DNA of 64,000 bases from contig QVRM01006811.1 in assembly GCA_003439945.1 (NCBI GenBank), positions 536,001 through 600,000 of the forward strand. Direction: 5' to 3'. Source of the stretch: Dermanyssus gallinae. Taxonomy: Eukaryota; Arthropoda; Arachnida; Mesostigmata; Dermanyssidae. Below, piece by piece: positions 34,553 to 48,440 of the stretch. Every line of letters begins with the position of its first letter. Position 1 is the first letter of the stretch. Below the pieces are notes generated by a model. It was not told where the DNA came from and made no database searches. It saw only the letters and a program-made list of their open reading frames with translations. A program made the translations under genes and the position numbers.

Positions 34553-35850
34553 ATCAGGTGACCTTCTAGCCCTAGTCACACAGTTTTCCACGCCCGCAGC
34601 TGTACCACGGCCGATGGTCTGGTATAAGCTTCTAAAAGCCTCTTCCATCGAGCCTCCTTGTATCTCTCCTAAAGGGCGTCGGCCCAAGCCGTTGCCACCT
34701 GCAGATATGTTCCATCCTCACCTTTCCGCGATCGCCGTGACATCTGTGTTTGGGTTCGTTTGTAGTTTCTTATGCAATTTATGCATGCCCTCCTCTCTCT
34801 CTCCCTCTGTATCTCTGTGCCACCTCTTTAGTCCACCAGTACTTTGGCGGACGTTTAGCCGAGCCTACGCGGAATAGCGGCCCTGCTCGCCGTAAATCAG
34901 CTTTTTATGGCCTGATGTGGCTTGTCTCAGTCGAGGCTGCGCATCTGCCAGAGTCTTTGGTCCGGAGCCACCATAACTCTCTGGGTCGGTGCCACCAGGG
35001 TAAATAAATGTATCTATGGTCACTGAGTGACCCTTTTCTTCCGCGACTTTAGTCTATCACTAGCAGTGTTGCTTTGTCTGTTAGTGTAACATCGATGACG
35101 GAGCTCTGTAGGCCCTACCTAAAAGTATGATTTTGGCCATCGTTGACCGCGCCTAGGTTAAGTTTCGGCATCCACTCATGATGTCGTGGCCGTCGCTTTG
35201 ACGTGGTCGTGGTGCCCCAAGCTGTAGTGGGAGCGTTCAAATCCTCTGAGATTATGATTCTTTTCGGTGCATGCCCTTGGACAATACTACCTATGTTATC
35301 TAGGAAATCCCCGAATTACTCAATAAGTCAATGCAGCAAAAAGTAGCAGTGTATAGTACCGCTACCTTGTAAACCTTTATATGCGTGAACCCTGGTCTCA
35401 ACTTGGCATCGCTTGAACCGCCCACGGTTGCAGCCCGCCCACCATATTGGCGTAAGCTCGCCGTTGTCCAGCAATTCTCAGTTCTTCGACTTTCTTGCAA
35501 TAGGCAGGGTAAGCCATCCTGTCGGCGCGGTGCCCCTCCTCGTTACAAACCTAACACGACCCTTCGGCTCAGCATTACCTTAGTACCTCTTCCTTTTCCG
35601 GGCATTCCGGGAACTATTGTTCCGGTCTCTGGCATTTAAAGGATTTGTGAGTCTATGCCATTTCTCCAGTTTGCAGATCGAGAAGCCTATCTTGATTGAT
35701 AGGAGCATCGAGGCGACGCCCAAAACGTTTCTTAGGTCGTATCCAATCTCTTCGGTCGTCTTCTCCAGAATCTTCGCGTGCCCTTCCACGGGAGAGCGTA
35801 CCGTGCTCCGCAACGGAAGCACAACAAACGCTGTACAAATGTAGCAATAA
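34553..35850 (-). pseudogene. R1/I-like LINE: ORF1 zinc knuckles and ORF2 endonuclease, decayed
   Basis: Read on the minus strand. 35400-35850 resembles the C-terminus of a LINE ORF1 (gag-like): IGYDLRNVLGVAS, then spaced Cys/His groups (ICKLEKWH; CQRPEQ..FPECPEK; VCNEEGHRADRM) that look like degraded CCHC knuckles. 34990-35310 resembles the ORF2 endonuclease: RIIISEDLNAPTTAWG at about 35210-35260 (usual form GDFNA..TAWG), LNLGAVNDGQNHTF, VIDVTLTD, and SLSDHRYIYL (35001-35030), the catalytic SDH motif in the SDHRYI form of R1-like elements. YWWTKEVAQ (34815-34842) follows, as in that group. Frames change several times. The left end abuts the tail of the opposite-strand CR1-like element. No reverse transcriptase is present. 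Confidence 0.75.
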
Positions 35851-37753
<1,903 letters not shown>

Positions 37754-38658
37754 GCAAAAGAGAGAAATACTTACACTCCCGCCCTTTAACCGCGATTTAA
37801 TAAGCGCGGACCCGAACGGGAGTGCCCACCAGCCCGAATTGACAGGCCAGCAGATCCCCCACCCTCCCCCCTATCGAGGTTTGGAATGGGGGTACCACAC
37901 TACTCCACCGTACCGATTAGACGCATTCACCTCGCGATTCCGCGTTACACCCCGGAATATACCTTCTCCCCGAAGGGCATCGGACCACTCCAGAGCAGGG
38001 GTTCCCCGTAAAATACGGGGCCAGAAGGCCCTCTCGACCGGTGGTCTGCGTTCGTGTGGCCACTTCTCGCTCATTTTGCCTATTAAGCCAAGGCAGCAGG
38101 CGTCCCGGACGGTACCACCGAGTGTCACTCGGGGCGTTAACCGTCCAGCCCGGGGGACTTCTATGCAGCACGAGTCCCCCGTATTGGCAGTAGCCTTAAC
38201 AGCCCTCGAATGGGCCACGACAGGATGACAATATAAATTCGTTGACACCCAAATCTATCGTATGCCTTGCCCCCCGGTTAGTTCTTAAAACACGGGAGTG
38301 TCGGTTTCGGGAGTTTGTACCGTCTGACTAACTTACAAGTGGGCCAGTGAAGGTCCCCGCAGCGCGTGGCAGTCACGCACCAGCGGACCAAGGCCGGTAA
38401 GAGAGTCATAGTTACTCCCGCGGAGTGGTCCGATGCCCTTCGGGGAGAAGGTATATTCCGGGGTGTAACGCGGAATCGCGAGGTGAATGCGTCTAATCGG
38501 TACGGTGGAGTAGTGTGGTACCCCCATTCCAAACCTCGATAGGGGGGAGGGTGGGGGATCTGCTGGCCTGTCAATTCGGGCTGGTGGGCACTCCCGTTCG
38601 GGTCCGCGCGTATTAAATCGCGGTTAAAGGGCGGGAGTGTAAGTATTTCTCTCTTTTG

Positions 38659-38659
<1 letters not shown>
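37754..38659. mobile_element. 906-bp element with 238-bp near-identical inverted arms (foldback-like)
   Basis: The left arm 37754-37991 (beginning GCAAAAGAGAGAAATAC) is matched in inverted orientation by 38422-38659 over its full 238 bases. I found one mismatch (near 37803; AAGCGCGG versus ACGCGCGG). The 430-base centre (37992-38421) is not repeated. Both outer borders are TA tracts, so a TA target duplication is possible but cannot be seen. The arms and centre are GC-rich while the flanks are TA only. Open stretches run across arm and centre on both strands (37839-38228 plus, 37871-38248 and 38278-38574 minus), but no transposase motif is visible. It is most simply a non-autonomous DNA transposon with long terminal repeats, or a foldback element. 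Near-identity of the arms suggests recent formation, recent gene conversion or an assembly effect. Confidence 0.88.

Positions 38660-38660
<1 letters not shown>

Positions 38661-38693
<33 letters not shown>
38661..38693. repeat. (TA)n tract, right flank of inverted-repeat element
   Basis: Uninterrupted TA tract beginning directly at the arm's end. Confidence 0.97.
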
Positions 38694-38695
<2 letters not shown>

Positions 38696-39183
38696 ACAGT
38701 TCGAGTACGACCTCCTGACTTGAGCGCAAATTTCATGAATTATTTATAATTACGTAAGCGATTGCATATCTCAAATACAGCTTAAGAGTATGTGAACGCA
38801 CGTTTTCAGATGGGTTTGGCGGGCTCACAATAGTGGTATCTTGGTGTTTAAACAACTCATGCGCGACTCCTTTCTAGTACCTGCTTACAGGATACTACCG
38901 GTGTACGCTAAACAGGCGCTGGAAAAATAAAATATTTCCTATTTCACCTGATCTGCTTTTTTTTTATTTGTCTCAGCCTTGGGAGAAACAGTCCAGAAAC
39001 GTGTGGTTTTTGTAGGCTTTTCGACGGTTCTCAGAGGTAGAGCAATTGCATCAGATGATACCCTATAGTTGGTGGACACTTATCTTGCTTATGTTCCGCA
39101 TAAATCCTGCTAAATCATTCAGTTTATCCACCAAAGCATTGGTAGTCACGTCTTGTTTAATGGGCTAGGTATCTATACCTAAG

Positions 39184-39288
39184 TAGTGGCGGTGGCTTAG
39201 GCGGCTAAGGCATCGTTCGAAACGGGGCGTTGCCATGGCAACTACGGTTAGCAAAACATCGCTAGTTCGAGCCTTGGCCGTGCTGGTT
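39184..39288 (+). repeat. tRNA-Ser-like pseudogene or SINE head
   Basis: TGGCTTAGGCGGCTAAGGC resembles a tRNA D-arm/box A with serine-type spacing. TTCGAAA follows as a seven-base loop between short complementary bases and would give anticodon CGA (Ser). TAGTTCGAGCC resembles box B. The T stem pairs poorly and the acceptor ends do not match, so it is not a working tRNA. It may be an old tRNA-derived retroposon; no second copy is seen in this window. Confidence 0.4.
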
Positions 39289-41350
39289 GAATTTGTTGGA
39301 CGTGGTTGTCATTGCCTTGCTGCTACATACCTCTGCTGGAGAAAGCCTATATAATTCCAGTACGAGAACGCGATGACGATAGATGCATTTAGACGATATC
39401 GTGCTACAGGCAACTTAGCCCATTACGGGCGTCTAAAATGTGGTTGTCAGAGCGTTAAAAAACAAATCCCTGTGTAAGAAGACCTCTCGGTAGGAATCTT
39501 AAACAGTTGACTCGCGTAGAAGCGTCTTTCCTGAAAAGAGTGCTAAGACTATCCATTCCACGATATGGAAATACATCACATACCTTCTTGCTGACACAGT
39601 CTTGTAAAAAATATATGGAAAATATAATATGCTACTGGCTTGTGCTAAAACGCGAGAGCCTAGCCTAACTTGCAAACTCATTAGAGCCAGGTACATTACA
39701 GTAACTCTGTATGTACCGATATCTCTGTTATTGCTTTTATTTTGGTTTTTCTATATATATATATATATGCACTATAAAGTATGTATGCGTATAATGTCGT
39801 TGATAATGTCCTTTCAAATGTAAATAAATTAATATAATGTGTTATATTAACTCTGTATTTTTTCAAGCTGGCCGCATCTATAGTATCTGCTTTTCAAGCT
39901 GGCTTTATGTATGGAACGTAGTTACGCGCCGCCCTTGAATTGTCTATTGTGTTAGATTGTAAATATGTAGTCCCTGTACTACGTTGCTTTTAAACAGATA
40001 TTTGAATAACGCTAGCTGCCAATTTGTTCAAGCGTATAATTTAGTGACCACCTTGAACTTAACACAATAGCTCAAATATGGTTATAGTTATTCATACGTC
40101 GATATTGCAACGACTTTTCCTTTAGAAGAGAACAGGGCTCAGCGGGTACATCTGGATTTTTCTCCCAACCTTAGTAGATCCCGCCTTCGATAAATTCGCG
40201 GACACCCCCTGTTATTCGGTTTGCCTAGGGGATGTATTTACACCCGATCAAATACCTTTCAGCATCTCAGCACCCGTATGACTGCCCTTGTACGACCACG
40301 GCCATTTCATCAAGATTCGCCAGGAAGGTTTTATGCATCAAAATCATATCTTCTGTTGTTGACAGGTTGGATAATAATGCTACGCGGCATCACCTCATCT
40401 CTATTAGCCAGACCATATCTAGTGCTTATGCTGGACATATTTAGACTTTTGCAATACATGGGTGCAATACACCAGGACAATGTTTAGCCAGATTCTTAAA
40501 GAAATCTCAGAAGAAATAGAAATTATACCCGAGCGGAGGAATTTGGTTTTACGCATGACAACGCCCCGGTTTTTAGGACCGACGTCTTGGCCGCCTAAGC
40601 TCAAGTCGCTACAGCTACGATGGGTATGCCTAACGCCCATCCATCAGCCGCATTTGAGCTGCGGTTAGGTGACTGACAGTACGCTAACTGTATTTGCATA
40701 GATAAGTGCACTAGTGTCGTCAGCGTTTTCCAAAAGACTTTTAAAATGTTAATCCATAAAAAAAAAAAAACGTTGAAAGCTCGGCGCACGCAGTTATTGC
40801 TTGAGTGCGTCAGCTTTTTGCCTCCGGACACCTTTCCGCGTATCCAGATAGTTTTTTGAGCGCCCTGATAATGCCAGAATTCATTTATGTATGTCTGCTT
40901 CGTTATAAGGGCTGACCCCGATCTCGAGTGGAAATAGTGTTCCCAAATCATTGTTTGAAAACGCAACTTTCGCATTCTCTCCATGGTTACTTAAGGTAAG
41001 TTAATTTTCATTTCCCCCGCAAACTGAAATACTATAATAACAGTTTCCTTAATTTGCTGTAGCGTGTAATAGTATTAGTAGTAGTGCAGAAAACAATGCA
41101 GGGATTGAAACCCCCTGCCTACCCCTAGCTTTTCAGAAATCCTTTCTCTAATAATACCGATTGAATTTTCTAAAAACATGGGTCGTACTGGAGGCGGTCC
41201 TGAACAAAAGAATCACAAATTATAGAAGAAATGATACGTGTTAGGCAATTAGGGACCAATTTTAGCATTGGATATCCAGAATATCTAGGAGAGTCGGCGT
41301 GATGAGGCGCGTATATTAACTAACGTCTAAAATAACTTGATTTTAAAGTT

Positions 41351-41353
<3 letters not shown>

Positions 41354-41400
<47 letters not shown>
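41354..41400. repeat. (TA)n microsatellite
   Basis: Uninterrupted TA tract. Confidence 0.97.
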
Positions 41401-41404
<4 letters not shown>

Positions 41405-42046
41405 CCCTAGATTTGATCGATGTCTATAAAGACTCTTGTAACCAAAACTGGTCCCCAACTTGACACCAAAATTCGCTTCGAATGGCACATAATGACGCAG
41501 TTTCTAATATATGTTTGGCTCTGCTAAGTTAAACATGTCGCTCGTCGTCTCATGCTTTCAGTCTATACAGCATTCAGCACGTATAAGTACAAATATGAGC
41601 TATATATTACGATTTTACAACAGACGTTTTGAGATCATGCTATGAACCAGAACGCCGTTTAATTGTAGCCCTAATTTAGGTAGAAATAGTAAGACTATTA
41701 GGGTTTAAATGACAAACTATGCCGTGAAGTCAATTTGTATGGCTACTGCATCGAGTATATGGCTACGCATCAAGTCCAGTGTGCTATTACAAAGTCCTAT
41801 TCGTTTTCCGCCTCCAGCTTATCGCCAACCACAGACAACGTGAGAGAGTAAAATAGGCTAATCCAAGTCAACAGCTATAGGAGCTACCATACTCGGTTAA
41901 GCAATGAAAAATTCAAACACTTGGATTCTGTTCTATGGTCGGAGAGCATACATTTGAGCTCTATCCGCGGACAGCTGCAGCCTCATATAGTTTTCGAACT
42001 TAATAGGCAGGTGGCACAACAGTGGGCGTATATATATTATTTATGT

Positions 42047-42050
<4 letters not shown>

Positions 42051-42082
<32 letters not shown>
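42051..42082. repeat. (TA)n microsatellite
   Basis: Uninterrupted TA tract; a shorter one lies just before at 42030-42037. Confidence 0.95.
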
Positions 42083-42083
<1 letters not shown>

Positions 42084-42359
42084 CCCAGCTTAGCTAATTG
42101 TGCCAATTATATGACGTATGTAAATATAATGTAATTGCATGTAACTTTAACTGCGACCGTTTAAAATATAATAACATAATTAACGCCTTCCTAAAAACAG
42201 TAATTCAGGACTTCTAATTAAAAATGGCCAAACACAACGTCGGCACAAACCCCTGGTGTGCCTATTACAAAATATCTGAGAACATACGAATGCTCCCTTC
42301 GATGAGCCAACACGAAGTTTCCCGACAGAGCAGCCAATCCCCTAGCGTACACCAAAAAA

Positions 42360-42545
42360 CTGTGGTTTGCCGAGAACTGCCATAGTAATGCCATCGCAAG
42401 AAGCATTTCCGGAAGTCGACTTGATATGACTACTGCAGCCTTTCTCGATTTTAAATCCGCATTTGAGTGCGTCTCTTGGGACCGCCTCCTACATGCACTA
42501 TACGATAGCTTTGGGACTATGTTTCCTTATAGCCACTTCTAGTTT
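42360..42545 (+). pseudogene. LINE reverse transcriptase scrap
   Basis: One plus-strand frame reads SRLDMTTAAFLDFKSAFECV, then SWDRLLHALYDSFG. This matches the reverse transcriptase segment holding the first catalytic aspartate (form 'aFlDfksAFD-v'), here with the final D of the AFD motif changed to E. The surrounding sequence has no further motif. It is a short remnant of a non-LTR element; the clade cannot be assigned. Confidence 0.65.
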
Positions 42546-43392
<847 letters not shown>

Positions 43393-43710
43393 TAGGGTCT
43401 TTTAGAATGCGCTCAACAACACGGCGAAAAAATAGTTTTTCCAAATGCAACGAGGGGTGGGATTATGCATTAAAATGCAATTTAACAAATGCAACATTTC
43501 GACCAAGTACGCAGGTATGATTGGGTTGTCAGTAGGATGACTAGGACTTTCGGAATCGCAGATTTGATAAAGATACGTCAGGGTAAAGTGCTTAATCATG
43601 TTTGGTCATTTCGCTCTCACTCCAAAAAAATATATTTTCATCCTCTCGTTGCAATGGAAAAAATATTTTTTCGCCGATTTGTACTAGACCTCAAAGTTTG
43701 TTGGACGACC

Positions 43711-43713
<3 letters not shown>
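43393..43713. mobile_element. 321-bp MITE with long imperfect terminal inverted repeats
   Basis: The right end, read inverted, begins CAGGGTCGTCC; the left end begins TAGGGTC, one base different. Further in, the two arms share CGGCGAAAAAATA-TTTTTCCA and TGCAACGAG-GG (left about 43431-43465, right about 43640-43675), so the imperfect inverted repeats reach roughly 75 bases. TA borders both ends and the whole lies within a TA microsatellite. No coding capacity. The CAGGGT start and TA target fit a non-autonomous member of the Tc1/mariner superfamily; its autonomous partner is not in the window. Confidence 0.85.

Positions 43714-43777
<64 letters not shown>
43714..43777. repeat. (TA)n tract, right flank of MITE
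   Basis: Uninterrupted TA tract. Confidence 0.97.
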
Positions 43778-43778
<1 letters not shown>

Positions 43779-45440
43779 CAGAGTGGCGACCATGCATTTT
43801 CCATTCACATGGCAAAGTAATTGTTGCAGCTGTTGTGGACTGTGTAGCTTTTTACTCGACTACATTACGATGTGGACCGTGGGACCACGATTAGATCAAT
43901 ATATCGCCATTAACTGTTCCGCGAGCACCAGGTAGACCGTGAGCGACGGACGACGATCCGTCATGTACTTCGGCGGGCGGCCTGTAGAGCAAGAGGTTTG
44001 ACGACGTTCGGCACGATGTTGATTGAGAATCATACTGACAGAAATTACGTTCTGATCGCGTTTCGTCTCCGCGCCCCCTTCTTTGCCATCTTCTGCATCG
44101 GTGCCAGTGCTGGGTTCGCTTCATAATAGGCATCAGCATAACTATAATAAGACTATTACTGCCATAGCCAACATCGGAGCGCCGTCGTTTCAATCATCAA
44201 GGTCGTGCCCTGCCTGGACGCAAGCCATGCGGCGAACAAGTCAGTCAGTCGATAAAGGTGAGCTCAGAAGCTATAACGGACAGGCAGGGACCAATAACGT
44301 GTGCAGACACTTGTACACATTCGCTGACGTCCACAGAGAGGAATAGACAACACTGCTACAACAAAAACATCAACAAACGATGTACCACGTCACGCGGCCA
44401 CGGTGCCATTCGCAGGCTGCGCGTCAACAACGCCACCATCCGTCGGCCTGCCGCACAAACCCTAGCGCTATCCAGGGTAGTAGTCCTTGGCGGCTCCAAT
44501 AACCTTCCCTACTTGCCGCTCGTTTTTCTGTCTACTTACTTCTTTTTTTAGGCATGCTATGCTTGAGCAAAGTATTTATCGTTCTTTTCCTTTTTTTCTC
44601 ACGCGCCGCTCTTTATTTCCTATCTCTTCTGGCAGCACCATCTTGTTTTTGACCGGGGGGTTTCCGTCCATCTCTCATGCGTCAAATTTCTCTCTCGTTT
44701 CCTCTCTCCCTTCTGCCACCCTTCTGTAGATTCCTCTGAAATCTCTTTGCAAATGTGCCTCTATCGTTCGCTTTCTATTTCCATCACCACTCTTCCATCA
44801 CCTTACTTTTCATCCCTATTACCCCCATTCCCCATCCCCCGTCTCTCACGCTTGCATTCTCTGTCCGTCCCCCCACCACCACCACCCCCCGATCCCATTC
44901 CTACGTGCGCCTTGTGCCCACCGAGGCCGAGTTCCTCGTTCGTTGCCCACCTACGCTGTCCGCTGTATTGTAGGGTCTTTATTCGGCCGGTCGTCCTCGC
45001 CTTCACTCGCTCGTCCCGTCGCCCCCCCCCCCCCCCCGATTCGTTCGTAACGAAGGAGGAGAAGAAAGGACAACAGGGACAACAGCACGCCCGGCCATGA
45101 TAAAGACTCGCCAATGGCCAACGGCCAGCAGTAACGCTTTTCGGTCTCCGGCCCGGACTGCCGCCGGCCACGCATTGGCACAACGTGACGCATTGGCGCG
45201 AGAGCACAGCGTTCTTGCGCAGGCCAGACAGGACAAGGCGAAGACGAGCTCCTTCCTACTGCTGCTCCTACAGCCGTTGCCGCCGCCGCCACCACCGCCG
45301 CCGCCACTACAGTGATGGATGATGCAATTTTGCTGGCCTTCCATCGCTTCGGGCTGGCAGGCCGCGTTTTGTCGGGGCGGGACGAACACACGGCAGCAGC
45401 CTCGCACCGCATACAATGGCTGGCAGCACATTTGTATGAC
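43778..45440. other. GC-rich, pyrimidine-rich region; no gene supported
   Basis: Contains long CT-rich sequence (44540-44920), a C run (45022-45038) and CCG triplets (45280-45308) that create glycine runs on the minus strand. Possible gene-flanking sequence, but no domain or splice pattern I can defend. Confidence 0.35.
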
Positions 45441-47509
45441 TAAACGAAAAGTAAAAATAACTACGCCGCTAAAGTGGAAGAATGACTTAGCAGAGAAGAA
45501 ACGAACGATATAATATTAGTAACACTATAATAATTAACAACAACAATCTAGCAATTACCAATAACTAAAGCGACAACAAACTACAACAACAATATAGCAA
45601 ACAACAAGAATTACAGTGATAACAAACAACAGCAATACAGCCAGCGCCACTAACTACAGTGATAACAAACATCAACAACAACAACAACAACAACACGTAA
45701 AACGGATCTCAAGACTAGCCAGTGAACGCCGCCAGAAGGCATAGGATGAGTTGTTGAGGTAGAAAATGCACTGAGATACGCACTTGCCGAAAGAACTACC
45801 TCCAGAAGTGGACTAAGAGAGATAAAAACAAGGCCTTTGCAAGAACTCCACTAAAGGCTAATCAAACACAGATCGAGTTAGAATGCCAATGTCACACATA
45901 AGTATATAAGTTGGAGTGAACCGGAGACGAATTTCGCAAAGCTTCTATTACTTGGGCGCTGTTGGAGACAGGCGCTTCTCAACAGACATAATCAAACAGT
46001 CTCACAGAGCATAATTGCAGGTTTAAGGCGCACACTAATTGAAAACTTACTATTGAACGGGTATGTGTTAACAAGCACAGATGCTAAAGTAGATATCTAA
46101 CCCTAGCGGCGTTAAGTGGCCTTTTGTGTTCTATGTTTAATTATATATTTGCCAAAACGTCCTCTTTAGGCATTGAGCAATTACGTGTAAAACATGACGC
46201 CTTGGCTCAGCCATTACTTAGGCAAAGATTCGACATCCCTTAAAGAAATTGCACTTTGAGTTACGTATAACATCAAATATATCGCTCTTTTTTAAAGGAA
46301 CTTTTAGGAAGAACTTCTAAATAACACGCCGGTAAGCGACATTTCTTCAATTTTTTGATCCTATATATGTAAGTATAATGAAAGTAAAAATGAAATTAAA
46401 GATTAATAATTTATTAGTTGATCGATACCACACCGCGGCATGCCCGGCGGTTAGGTCTATAGCAGAACTAGCAAAACGCTAGATTATTGATGTTGCAAAA
46501 CATTTTGATGTAACATAAACACATTTACCCAGTTTGGGTGTTAATAATAAAGCAAATAATTGATTAGTTAAATAATAATCTTGATTGTTAAATATATTTT
46601 ACTAGTGCATTTATTGACTGGTCTAAGGACTGAAGTGTAATTCTATTTATCTAGAATATATGCAGCCAATCATTAAATTTGTCGTGGCGGATATTCCACA
46701 GCTTCTATTTATCCGAAGACTGCCTTGGCCACTTTAGTTTAAATTTTTAGGTGCGTGAATATTCTGGGCTCGCGGCCATGATATGTCCTATATGCTTATT
46801 GTAGTTAAATTTTTATTCTATGCTTTTAGCAAGGACGCAAGTGAGCCGTAAAAATGCCTAACTCTATTCTGCCCAGAACAAACCGGCCTTCTCTCTGCAA
46901 AAAGCCATTAGCATATTATTAATGACGTGAAAGCCAGCCATGCCAGACAGAAACGTATTTCTGTTTTTGAGGCAGTCTTATGGTAAACTGTTTTGGAGTA
47001 TGCCTAGCGTTTCTAGACAAAAAAAACTCCCCGTATCGAGTCACCGACAGCAGCAAGTTATTGTTGTCTACACCCCTGCACAGCCTCGCCATGAATGTTA
47101 TGACAACAGCCACAGTAACGTTTTAATCAACCCAATAAGATAATAATAACAATAACACTGGATATAGCTAACTAGGCAGGTTTAGAGTATGCATTGACCA
47201 AGTTGAAAACACCCAATTTCGAACACGACAGCTGTCCAAGGTTGACACCGTACACTGTGGTGGTTTGCTCATGTATGATCGGCGGGTGTGTCGCGAAGTT
47301 GCTGTGAACTAACGAGCTTCTGATCAACCTCGTTACGAAAACGTTGCGCCTATGTATATGCGCAGGCGGGTTTGCTGATTGCAATCGACTTCTACAGTGA
47401 TCAGCTTAGCTGCGCCAAGATCGGCCCAGGCCAGCAAGTGTAACCAGCATTTATTATGGCTAATTGGTGACAATAACGGCACGTGCACGGGGCAAAACTC
47501 GCTCACTAT

Positions 47510-47511
<2 letters not shown>
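45441..47511. other. No gene recognised apart from repeats
   Basis: CAA-rich at 45530-45700 with a duplicated TACAGTGATAACAAAC unit. Holds the dispersed repeat at 46432-46555. No coding domain. Confidence 0.4.
46432..46555 (+). repeat. Dispersed repeat, pair member with 26050-26175
   Basis: Shares the ATAGCAGAACTAGCAAAACG core and flanking diverged sequence with the copy at 26050-26175, same orientation. Confidence 0.75.

Positions 47512-47545
<34 letters not shown>
47512..47545. repeat. (TA)n microsatellite
   Basis: Uninterrupted TA tract. The following CTGAGTGTACAAACGTTTG weakly recalls the middle of the 60-bp core repeat. Confidence 0.95.
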
Positions 47546-47548
<3 letters not shown>

Positions 47549-47969
47549 AAAAGCCCTGAGTGTACAAACGTTTGGCCAAGGACAGTATATGGTAGCAGGG
47601 GGTATTGGCAGCACGTGGCTGATTCTATGCCCAAAGGAACTGCTGTTTACTTAGCGTGTCAACTATTTCTTTGCGAACTCCTTTTCGGACTCGGACGTGT
47701 AGTGAACGGCAGGCTAGCTATTGCTGCTTGAGCGGGGCTAAGGATGTTTTCGATTCACCCACTAACAAGCAGTGATGATATTCGGCCCCAGGGGTGCATC
47801 CTCGTCTCCCTTCCTCCTCCTTGGCCAAACTTGACTTACGCAATACAGCAGCCCTGGGTAGCTTCGATACCGCCACGATGATTACCTCTAAGAGATCTAC
47901 TTTCTTTTCGAAGCATTGAATAGTGGAGCTGTGAACAAACAAACTTTTGTCAGAACACCACGACATGAA

Positions 47970-48009
<40 letters not shown>

Positions 48010-48440
48010 ATCTTGTGTCGAAAGTTTATTAAAAAAGCAAACAGACCGCCTCATCACATATATGTTTGTACAAAATTTCTATAAGGAAATACCGCTCGAG
48101 CAATACGTTTACCGACCCAGTCAGTCAATGGAACAGACACTCTCGCAGGCTTATACGACACATTGAGGCTCGACACGCCAGATGCATGATTTTACATCTG
48201 CGTTCGACGCTGCACGCACGGTGACAATATTTATTTCGCAACACGTTGCGTAAAATGTTTAACTTGCTTAGAAGCATCTCACTTTTTCTCAGTCCGGAAT
48301 CCAAAAAAGCATCTCACTTTTTCTTACCGGAATCCTTCTTTCTCATACCGGAATCCAAAATAGTCCTTATATGATCTAGCCAGAGGTCACGCAAGCCGTT
48401 GGCATCATAGTTTAAAGCTATACTGCTAGTTCTTTTCTAC
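47546..48440. other. No gene recognised apart from repeats
   Basis: Holds a TA tract (47976-48005) and a three-fold tandem repeat of about 35 bases (48274-48360, units containing CATCTCACTTTTTCT and CCGGAATCC). Confidence 0.45.
47976..48005. repeat. (TA)n microsatellite
   Basis: Uninterrupted TA tract. Confidence 0.95.

Larger units (their letters stand above)
38694..42050. other. No gene recognised apart from one tRNA-like sequence and TA tracts
   Basis: Holds a tRNA-like stretch (39184-39288), a short TA tract (39752-39769) and the tract at 41354-41400. A minus-strand ATG open stretch of 127 codons (40601-40984) has no recognisable domain. Confidence 0.4.

Noticed and set aside
37754..38659. 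Idea that the long inverted arms are the hairpin ends of an integrated parvovirus-like genome
   Set aside because: The arms are not themselves palindromic, and no replication or capsid gene is present. A DNA transposon or foldback element explains it better.
44555..44560. Splice-acceptor-like pyrimidine tract before AG
   Set aside because: The whole area is pyrimidine-rich, so acceptor-like sites are expected by composition.
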